This document shows positions 13,701 to 19,977 of a DNA stretch of 19,977 bases, one piece after another. How positions within the stretch are numbered: position 1 is the stretch's first letter; each line of letters starts with the position of its first letter. Position numbers and translations under genes: made by a program. The stretch spans positions 1 to 19,977 of the forward strand of contig JAGVEP010000287.1 in assembly GCA_020058145.1 (NCBI GenBank), given 5' to 3'. The notes under the pieces were generated by a model. It did no database searches. It saw only the letters and a program-made list of their open reading frames with translations, and was not told where the DNA came from. The stretch comes from Phycisphaerae bacterium (lineage in GTDB: Bacteria > Planctomycetota > Phycisphaerae > UBA1845 > Fen-1342).

Positions 13701-15982
13701 CTGAGAAACTAACGGCCACGGCGGCGCTCGCCGAGTGGTTGCTCAACAGCTACCTGGTGCTCAAAGTGGTGCTCGGTTTCTCGATCATCATCTTCGTGCA
13801 CGAGCTCGGGCATTTTCTGGCCGCGAAGTGGATGGGCGTGCGCGTCGACCGGTTTGCGGTCGGTTTTTTCTATCGGCTGTGCGGTTACCGGCGTGGCGAG
13901 GGCCTCACGTTCGGCCGGCGCCCAAACTACAAGCCGGAGGAGTTGGCGGCCAAGGGCTACGGTGAAACGGACTACTGCCTGAACGCGTTGCCGTTTGGCG
14001 GGTACGTGAAAATGCTGGGCGAGGACGACATCCTGATTGATGAGCAGACCGGCGTGATGCAGCGGAGTAGCGATCCGCGCGCGTTCACCAACAAATCGGT
14101 GGGCCGGCGGCTGGTCGTCGTTTCGGCCGGCGTCGTCTTCAACGTTGCGTTCGCGGCCTTGCTCTATGCGCTCGTCTACCTGGCCGGGGACGTGCAGGTG
14201 TGGGCCCCCGTGTTGGGCCGCCTCGATTTGAACAGCCCGGCGGCGAAGGCCGGCCTGCTGCCCGGCGATCGGATTCTCACGCTCAACGGCTCGGCCGTGC
14301 ACTCCTTCGACGATGTTGCCAAACGCAGTATTCTGGCGGAAGGCGCCCTGCGGCTGCGGGTGGAGCGCGCCGGGCAGCCGCTGGAGCGCGAGTTCGTCAT
14401 CGCGCGCAGCGCGGCCGACAAGGAGAACGCGCCTCTGGCGGGCCTCATGCCGGCGCTGACGACGACACTTTCGGACGCGGTCGCGGCTAACCCGCAGCGC
14501 CGGGAGCTTAAGCCTGGGGATCGCGTCACGGCGGCGAATGGTCAGCCTATCGACGACGTGTTTCAGATCGTCGTCGCATTTGAGAGCTGTGCCGGGCGCC
14601 CCGTGAAGCTGACCGTCGAGCGACCGCGCGGCGTAGCGGAGGTGCCCGAGACCGTGACCACGGCCGAGTGGCCGGTGTTGCGGGTCGGGGCGATCGACCC
14701 GGAAGACGCGAGCGCGAGCGGCGCCGCGGAGCTCGCGCACCTGCTGGGCTTTCATCGTCGCCGGATGGTGCTCGAGGTACTGCCCGGCTGGCCGGGGGCG
14801 GCGGCGGGTTTTCAGGCCGGGGACGTGCTCGTGCAGTGGGACACCGTCGCGAATCCACTTTTCCGCGACGTGACGGCGAGTACCGATGTCAGTGAAGGTC
14901 GCGCTGTGCCCGTGCTGGTGGAGCGGGACGGGCGGCTCGCGACGCTCACGGTGACCCCACGCCGCGGCTTCAGCCTGACCAAGACCGCGCCGCCGCGCGT
15001 GGGCCTGGTTTTTGGCGAGGAGATGCTCCGGGCCGTAGTCGCGGACGTGACGCCGGGGACCCCGGCGGCGGAGCTGGGCATGCCGCGCGGGGCTGAGCTG
15101 GTGGCCATCGGTGAGCGTGAGGTGCACCACTGGCTGGACGTGCTCGAAGGGTTGAAAGCGGCTGCGGGTACGACGGTCGCAGTGCGCTATCGCAGCGGGG
15201 AGGATCAGATTGCCGGCCGCATGAGCGTGCCGAGCAGCGTGGTCAACGAGCTGGACATGCCGGCGACGGCTCGGATTCGCTCGATTGCGGGCGACGATGC
15301 GGTGACGCTGGACGACGGGCGGCGTGTGCTCTTGCCCGCGCCGCTGGCGGTGCGGAAGTTGCTGGAGCGGCACGTGGGCCAGACCGTGCCGGTCGAGTTT
15401 GCCCGCTCGATTATCGCGCGACAGACCGAAACTCTGCCGTTCACCGTGCGTGCGGATAACATCGACCCCTGGCAGATGCGGTTCAGCTATGAATTCGACC
15501 TGCCGGAGCTGGGGCCGCACTTCACGCGGATGTTGGTGCCGATCACCGCGGGGGGCAACCCGCTCACGGCGCTGGGGATGGGGCTGGGCCAGGCGGGCGA
15601 CGACCTGTTTGACGTGTACCGGATCATGAAGGGTCTGGTGAAGAACACGCTGACGCGCCAGCGCGGTGCGCTGAGCGTGAAGAACGTGTCCGGACCGATC
15701 GGGATAATCAGCGCCGCGGTCGACCGGGCGAAAGCGGGTTTCGGCGACCTGGCGTTCTTCCTGGCGTACATTTCGGCCAACCTGGCCGTGCTGAATCTAC
15801 TGCCGATACCCGTCGTCGATGGCGGACTGATCGTGTTTCTGTTGCTCGAGCGGCTGCGCGGCAAGCCCGTGAGCATCAAGGTGCAAATCGCGGCCACTTT
15901 GACGGGGCTGGGGCTGATCGTGCTGAGCTTCGTCTTCGTCACGTTCCAGGATATCGTCAAGTGGTGGGGGGGGAGCATGTAA
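13697..15982 (+). CDS. rseP: RseP-like site-2 membrane metalloprotease with several PDZ domains
   Basis: Site-2 proteases cut membrane-embedded substrates such as anti-sigma factors. From GTG 13697, which overlaps the dxr stop and has GGAG 9 bases before it, the product is 761 residues. The zinc motif HELGH (35-39) lies in the first membrane segment, and the second motif LLPIPVVDGG (701-710) near the C-terminus supplies D708. The central part holds up to four PDZ-like units: about 172-222 (SPAAKAGLLPGDRI), 268-310 (LKPGDRVTAANGQ), 358-420 (WPGAAAGFQAGDVLVQWD) and 446-500 (PGTPAAELGMPRGAEL). Another 100 or so residues of unassigned sequence precede the final membrane part. Typical RseP is about 450 residues with two PDZ domains, so this is a long form. 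Its substrate is unknown. Confidence 0.93.
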   Translation: MTEKLTATAALAEWLLNSYLVLKVVLGFSIIIFVHELGHFLAAKWMGVRVDRFAVGFFYRLCGYRRGEGLTFGRRPNYKPEELAAKGYGETDYCLNALPFGGYVKMLGEDDILIDEQTGVMQRSSDPRAFTNKSVGRRLVVVSAGVVFNVAFAALLYALVYLAGDVQVWAPVLGRLDLNSPAAKAGLLPGDRILTLNGSAVHSFDDVAKRSILAEGALRLRVERAGQPLEREFVIARSAADKENAPLAGLMPALTTTLSDAVAANPQRRELKPGDRVTAANGQPIDDVFQIVVAFESCAGRPVKLTVERPRGVAEVPETVTTAEWPVLRVGAIDPEDASASGAAELAHLLGFHRRRMVLEVLPGWPGAAAGFQAGDVLVQWDTVANPLFRDVTASTDVSEGRAVPVLVERDGRLATLTVTPRRGFSLTKTAPPRVGLVFGEEMLRAVVADVTPGTPAAELGMPRGAELVAIGEREVHHWLDVLEGLKAAAGTTVAVRYRSGEDQIAGRMSVPSSVVNELDMPATARIRSIAGDDAVTLDDGRRVLLPAPLAVRKLLERHVGQTVPVEFARSIIARQTETLPFTVRADNIDPWQMRFSYEFDLPELGPHFTRMLVPITAGGNPLTALGMGLGQAGDDLFDVYRIMKGLVKNTLTRQRGALSVKNVSGPIGIISAAVDRAKAGFGDLAFFLAYISANLAVLNLLPIPVVDGGLIVFLLLERLRGKPVSIKVQIAATLTGLGLIVLSFVFVTFQDIVKWWGGSM

Positions 15983-15999
15983 CCGTCCGGGGGCCAACG

Positions 16000-17061
16000 T
16001 CAGTTTTCGCCCGCACCCGGCGGCTGGGCACGCTGGCGGCGCTGCCCTTGGACGGGTTGACGATTGTCGCCTGGCTCGCGTTGGCCGCGCTGGCCACGGG
16101 GGCCACGCTGGTCACGGACCAACAGTTGCTCGAAGCACGCCGCCTGGTTGGGATCCAGTATCTCGGTGACCTGCGACTTGACGTGCTGGGCGCGCTCCGC
16201 GCGTGACGCGCGCTCGCCAGAGACCGTGCGGTCCGCGGTCTGCGCTTCGCGCTCGATACTCCGCAGCCGGTCTTTCTGCTCGGCGGTGAGCTCAAGCTGC
16301 TTGGCGGCCCGCAGGACGGTGCGTACGTCGGACACCTCGTCAGGGTTGCGGGCGTTGTCACGACGCAGCGTCGCGAGCTGGGCCTGCTGCTCGGGCGAGA
16401 GCATGGACTGAAGCTGCGTGAAAAGACCCTCCCAATCGGGCGGCGTGCGCCACGCGTCCCCCTGGTCCCGCCGTCGTCCCGGCTGCAGTTGGTATTGCGA
16501 CACCAACGCGTCGTACTGCTCGCGCTGCGCGTCGGTTAATTGCAGTTCGTCCGGCAGGCGCGCCAGCAGGTTGAAGCGCCCCCCCATCGGGCCGCGCTCC
16601 GCGAAGCGTTGTTCAAAGCGCTGCCGCGCATCATCGAGTTTCTGGACCTGGTCCGCGTTAAGCAGGGGTTGGACCTCAGCGAAGAAGTCGCGCACGAGCA
16701 CGGCCCGCGCTTCGCCGCATGCCCGCATCTGCGTGCGGATTTCCGCAGCGCGGTCCTCGTCGCCACTCTCACGTGCGTCGCGAAGCTGCTGCCCCAACTC
16801 GACCATCTCGCCGCGTTGCAGTTGCTGTTCCTCGGCCAGGGCTGTGTACTTGGCGGTGAGCTGCTCATACGGCTCGCGCTGTGAGTCATTCAGTTCGAGC
16901 ACCAGCGCCAGCCGCCGGGCCATTACATCCACCGGCATCATCCCGAACCCGCCCGCGGGCGGCCGCATGTTCGGCGTAGGTTGACTACCAGCTTGTGGCT
17001 GCCCCTGGACCGAAAAAACCAGCCCCCACAGCAACAAAGCGACCATCCAGGCGTGCCTCAT
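16000..17061 (-). CDS. Secreted LTxxQ-repeat protein (Spy/CpxP-like or periplasmic metal-sensor-like)
   Basis: From ATG 17061 the product is 353 residues. A clear signal peptide (MRHAWMVALLLWGLVFSVQG, 1-20) is followed by a Gln/Pro-rich linker and a charged helical protein. Several LTxxQ-type motifs appear: LELNDSQREPY, LQLTDAQREQY, MLSPEQQAQL, LELTAEQKDRL and ILDPNQAACF. In Spy and CpxP such motifs mark helical hairpins that act as envelope chaperones or sensors. This protein is about twice the size of Spy, consistent with a tandem duplication of the unit. The tail is low-complexity and basic (RGPRGQRGQREPG). AGGAG lies 9 bases before the ATG and fixes the start. It converges on the rseP-like gene with only 17 bp between stops. 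Function is inferred from motif pattern only. Confidence 0.7.
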   Translation of the reverse strand: MRHAWMVALLLWGLVFSVQGQPQAGSQPTPNMRPPAGGFGMMPVDVMARRLALVLELNDSQREPYEQLTAKYTALAEEQQLQRGEMVELGQQLRDARESGDEDRAAEIRTQMRACGEARAVLVRDFFAEVQPLLNADQVQKLDDARQRFEQRFAERGPMGGRFNLLARLPDELQLTDAQREQYDALVSQYQLQPGRRRDQGDAWRTPPDWEGLFTQLQSMLSPEQQAQLATLRRDNARNPDEVSDVRTVLRAAKQLELTAEQKDRLRSIEREAQTADRTVSGERASRAERAQHVKSQVTEILDPNQAACFEQLLVRDQRGPRGQRGQREPGDNRQPVQGQRRQRAQPPGAGEN

Positions 17062-17179
17062 GACTAACTCCTGTGGTTCTAGGGCGGCCGAGCGCCGTCC
17101 GCGAGTCGTACAGCGCCAGACGCCGAACTGGACCTCGCAGCCGGACCGTAGCACCGCGCCGCCGAACGTCACCACTCGT

Positions 17180-17209
17180 GAAGCCTAACGCGGCGGGCTT
17201 CGTTTTGTT
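17180..17209 (+). terminator. Terminator-like hairpin without an obvious gene before it
   Basis: GAAGCC (17180-17185) pairs with GGCTTC (17196-17201) around a 10-base loop and is followed by GTTTTGTT. It would end a rightward transcript, yet no rightward gene precedes it after rseP. It could belong to an antisense or small RNA, or be chance. Confidence 0.25.
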
Positions 17210-17425
17210 GCGGCGGCGTGCGTGTCGCGGGCATCGTAAGCCATGGGTGGTCTTGATTGGTGCACACTATCCCTGTATCGTAGAAAGTTGTTGACAGGTA
17301 ATCACCGTCGGAGAGTCCTCCGCGCCCTGCGTTGGAGGCACTCGTGCCCGGTCGGTGACGGTTCCGTCTGCGGCACATCTTAGTGAGCCAGGCGAGAGAA
17401 GTTCTAGCGCTGAGATCCGTGTCCG

Positions 17426-17472
17426 AGCGCGCCAGGCAACCGCTGCACGCCCCGTGGTCGCTATGGCGCGCT
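17426..17472. repeat. Perfect 9-bp inverted repeat upstream of the protease gene
   Basis: AGCGCGCCA (17426-17434) is matched exactly by TGGCGCGCT (17464-17472) with a 29-base spacer. It lies about 127 bases before the protease ATG and 75 bases before the candidate -35 box, so it could be a regulator site or an RNA hairpin. Confidence 0.45.
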
Positions 17473-17546
17473 GAAGCCAATTACACGTTGTGCCTGACTG
17501 CGCGGCCCGTTGCGCTGCAATCGCGGTCGCGGACGCGCAGTTAGAG

Positions 17547-17576
17547 TTGGGAATGGCGCCGTAGTCCGGCTATGAC
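17547..17576 (+). promoter_or_regulatory. Candidate promoter of the secreted protease gene
   Basis: TTGGGA (17547-17552), an 18-base spacer and TATGAC (17571-17576) resemble a housekeeping sigma promoter. The resulting leader would be about 15-20 bases and contains GAGG (17587-17590), 8 bases before the ATG at 17599. Confidence 0.4.
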
Positions 17577-17598
17577 ATTTGAGAGCGAGGCAAAGCAC

Positions 17599-19977
17599 AT
17601 GAGAAGCAGTCAGGTCCGAAGCGGTAGTTTCCTGCGAGCATTGGCCCTAACGGCTGCGGCCCTGGGAGGCGCGGCAGTGTACGCCCAACGGCCGCTCGAC
17701 GAGGTACCGGTAGTGCGGCTGCCGGCGCCCGAGCTGGAGGCCATTCGGGCCGCGGAAGCGCAGGACGCAACGGCGGATTTGCCGCTGCGGTTTGCGATGC
17801 CGTACGAAGTGAACGTCGCCCCCGAGACGGCGGGCGTGTGGGACGAGCTCGATAGCGGCCTGCGCATGTGGCGGGTGCGGGTCATGGCCCCTGGGGCGCT
17901 ATCGCTGAACTTTGGGTTCACGGCTTTTCATCTGCCGCCGGGCGGCGACCTGTGGATTTATGCCGCCGACGGCCAAGATGAGACGCGGTCGTTCACCGAC
18001 GCGGACAACGACGAGTCCGGCGAGTTCTGGACGCCGGTGATCCTGTCCGCGGACGTGGTGATTCAGCTCATCCTCCCCGCGCAGGCGGACGAGGTGCCTG
18101 GACTGTTCCTGAAGTGGGTCAATTTCGGTTATCGGGGCTTTGGCGCGATTGTCGAGCGCGCCGGGGTGTGCAATATCGACGTCATCTGTCCGGACGGCGA
18201 CGGCTGGCGCAACGAGATTCCCGCCATCGGCGTCTATACCATCAGCGGCTCGTGGACCTGCACAGGCTCGATGGTCAACAACACGGCAGGGAATCAGGTA
18301 CCGTATTTTCTCACGGCCAATCACTGCGGCGTCAATTCCGGCAATGCCGCGTCGGTGGTCGTGTACTGGAATTTCTACAGCCCGACATGCGGACAGCACG
18401 GCGGCGGGTCGCTGAGCCAGTACACGAGCACTGCGACCTGGCGCGCGTCCTGGGCAACGTCGGATTTCACGCTAATTCAGCTCAACAGCTCGCCGAACCC
18501 GGCGTGGAACATCACGTTCGCCGGTTGGGATCGGCGCGACAGCAATGCGCCCAGCGCCGTCGGCATTCACCACCCGAGTACGGACGAGAAGAGCATCAGC
18601 TTCACCACTTTCGCCACGTGGGTTGCTAGCTACTTGGGTGACGCGAGTCCTGGCGATGGGACGCACCTCAGGATGATCTGGCAGACGAGCCCCAATCGCG
18701 GCGTGACCGAGCCAGGCTCATCCGGCTCGCCACTCTTCGACCCGAATCACCATATCGTCGGCCAGCTTCACGGCGGCTATTCCGCCTGTGGCGCGTCGGA
18801 CATGCGCGACTGGTATGGCCGGGTCTACCGGTCCTGGACCGGCGGCGGCGGCAGTTCTTCGCGTTTGAGCGATTGGCTGGACCCGGGTAGCACGGGCGCG
18901 TTGTTCGTCGATACACTCGTCCCAGGTATTGGCCTTACGGTCACGCCCGCCGACGGCCTGGCTTCGACCGGCAACGCCGGCGGGCCCTTCACGCCGAGCA
19001 GCAAGAGCTACACGCTGACGAACGCGGGCTCGACGAGCATCAACTACACGGCGAGCAAGACCCAAACCTGGGTCACGGTCAGCCCAACCTCCGGCACACT
19101 CGCCGGCGGGGCCTCCGCGACGGTGACGGTATCCATTAACACCAACGCCAACTCGCTGCCCAACGGTGCGTACAGCGACACCGTCAGCTTCACCAACACG
19201 ACCAACCACTCGGGCGACACCACACGGCCCGTCACGCTCCAGGTCGGCATCCCGACCTTAGCCTACTCGTGGAACATGACCGCCAACCCCGGCTGGACCA
19301 GCTCCGGCGGACAGTGGGCCTGGGGCACGCCGACGGGCGGCGGCGGCGCCTACGGCGGCCCCGACCCCACCAGCGGCCACACCGGCACCACGGTCTACGG
19401 CTACAACCTCAGCGGCGATTACGCCAATAGCATCCCCGAGTACCACCTGACCACGACTGCCATCAACTGCACCGGCCTGACGCAGGTACGCTTGAAGTTC
19501 TGGCGTTGGCTCGGCGTCGAACAGCCGACGTACGACCACGCCTACGTCCGCGTCAGCAGCAACGGCAGCACCTGGACGACCGTCTGGCAAAATACGGCCG
19601 AGGTCGCCGATGCCTCCTGGCAGGCACAGGATTTCGACATCTCCGCGGTCGCGAACAACCAGGCCACGGTCTATGTCCGCTGGACAATGGGCGCCACCGA
19701 CAGCAGTTGGACCTATTGCGGCTGGAACATCGACGACGTTGAAATCTGGGCGGTTGGTTCCTGTACCGCGCCGTCGATCACGACACAGCCGCAAAGCCAG
19801 ACCAAATGCGTGGGGCAAGCGGTGACGTTCACCGTCGCGGCCAGCGGCACCGCGCCTTTGAGCTACCAGTGGCGGAAAAACACCACGAACATCACCGGTG
19901 CGACCGCCAGCTCGTACACGATTGCCGCCGTGGCCACCGGCGATGCCGGCAGCTACGACTGCGTCGTCACCAACTCC
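17599..19977 (+). CDS. Secreted trypsin-like (lysyl-endopeptidase-type) serine protease with BACON-like, beta-sandwich and Ig-like domains (partial, runs off the window)
   Basis: The frame is open for 793 codons from ATG 17599 to the window end with no stop. A signal peptide (about 1-30, ALALTAAALGGAAVYAQ) and a propeptide-like region precede an S1-type protease resembling bacterial lysyl endopeptidases. The triad is visible as H242 in FLTANHCG, D289 in SDFTLIQL and S375 in GSSGSPLFD. After it come a BACON-like segment (about 446-550, with WVTVSPTSGTLAGG), a beta-sandwich segment (about 555-720) rich in aromatic and glycine residues (WNMTANPGWTSSGGQWAWG), and the start of an Ig-like domain (from about 723) with W758 and DAGSYDC at 782-788. 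The cleavage preference is inferred from overall resemblance. The C-terminal domains probably attach the enzyme to polymers or the cell surface. Confidence 0.88.
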   Translation, partial: MRSSQVRSGSFLRALALTAAALGGAAVYAQRPLDEVPVVRLPAPELEAIRAAEAQDATADLPLRFAMPYEVNVAPETAGVWDELDSGLRMWRVRVMAPGALSLNFGFTAFHLPPGGDLWIYAADGQDETRSFTDADNDESGEFWTPVILSADVVIQLILPAQADEVPGLFLKWVNFGYRGFGAIVERAGVCNIDVICPDGDGWRNEIPAIGVYTISGSWTCTGSMVNNTAGNQVPYFLTANHCGVNSGNAASVVVYWNFYSPTCGQHGGGSLSQYTSTATWRASWATSDFTLIQLNSSPNPAWNITFAGWDRRDSNAPSAVGIHHPSTDEKSISFTTFATWVASYLGDASPGDGTHLRMIWQTSPNRGVTEPGSSGSPLFDPNHHIVGQLHGGYSACGASDMRDWYGRVYRSWTGGGGSSSRLSDWLDPGSTGALFVDTLVPGIGLTVTPADGLASTGNAGGPFTPSSKSYTLTNAGSTSINYTASKTQTWVTVSPTSGTLAGGASATVTVSINTNANSLPNGAYSDTVSFTNTTNHSGDTTRPVTLQVGIPTLAYSWNMTANPGWTSSGGQWAWGTPTGGGGAYGGPDPTSGHTGTTVYGYNLSGDYANSIPEYHLTTTAINCTGLTQVRLKFWRWLGVEQPTYDHAYVRVSSNGSTWTTVWQNTAEVADASWQAQDFDISAVANNQATVYVRWTMGATDSSWTYCGWNIDDVEIWAVGSCTAPSITTQPQSQTKCVGQAVTFTVAASGTAPLSYQWRKNTTNITGATASSYTIAAVATGDAGSYDCVVTNS

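Larger units (their letters stand above)
17062..17598. other. Divergent 537-bp intergenic region
   Basis: This stretch separates the leftward LTxxQ gene from the rightward protease gene and must hold both promoters. It contains a terminator-like hairpin at 17180-17209, a TTGACA at 17291-17296 without a matching -10 box, a GC-rich stretch with short pairings (TCACCGTC and GTCGGTGA) at about 17301-17360, a 9-bp inverted repeat at 17426-17472 and a candidate promoter at 17547-17576. No gene or known RNA family was recognised. Confidence 0.5.

Noticed and set aside
13709..15520. A 603-codon open frame on the - strand
   Set aside because: It is fully antisense to the rseP-like gene, which has all its catalytic motifs. 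The antisense product has no recognisable domain.

Overview
This is a GC-rich bacterial window that looks like a planctomycete, probably of the Phycisphaerae type. The signs are a MqnD-like menaquinone gene, a very long multi-PDZ site-2 protease next to dxr, a secreted multi-domain serine protease, a tiny exported protein of a kind I remember from that group, and intergenic DNA full of short repeats typical of planctomycete genomes. The assignment rests on memory of these families, not on a search. No rRNA, tRNA or CRISPR array was recognised.

Layout. Positions 1-1652 (+) hold the end of one gene, overlapping by ATGA with a beta-propeller lipoprotein gene. About 740 bp without a convincing gene follow. 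Then come a DedA membrane protein (+), dprA (-) and a small exported protein (+). Positions 4657-5461 are a repeat mosaic. Positions 5462-8646 (-) are a restriction-modification island. Positions 8781-15982 (+) are a housekeeping run: mqnD-like, mtnP, recJ, dxr and an rseP-like protease. A Spy/LTxxQ-like secreted protein (-) and a secreted trypsin-like protease (+, cut by the window end) close the window, separated by a 537-bp divergent intergenic region.

The most interesting part is the restriction-modification island. An intact-looking endonuclease-methyltransferase pair (8239-6138) sits between two pieces of a different methyltransferase. The N-terminal piece is at 8646-8239 and a C-terminal piece is at 6137-5964, on the same strand and in the right order. 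I read this as one R-M module having replaced the middle of another. The N-terminal piece also carries two in-frame repeat-like insertions, one of which has removed the expected DPPF catalytic motif. The endonuclease start overlaps the stop of the broken gene (TGATG), and the methyltransferase start overlaps the endonuclease stop (ATGA), so the whole set may be translated as a coupled unit.

A second theme is 8-bp tandem repeats. One lies inside dprA, where gain or loss of a single unit would cut off the winged-helix domain. One lies in the intergenic mosaic. One lies just upstream of the mtnP ribosome binding site.
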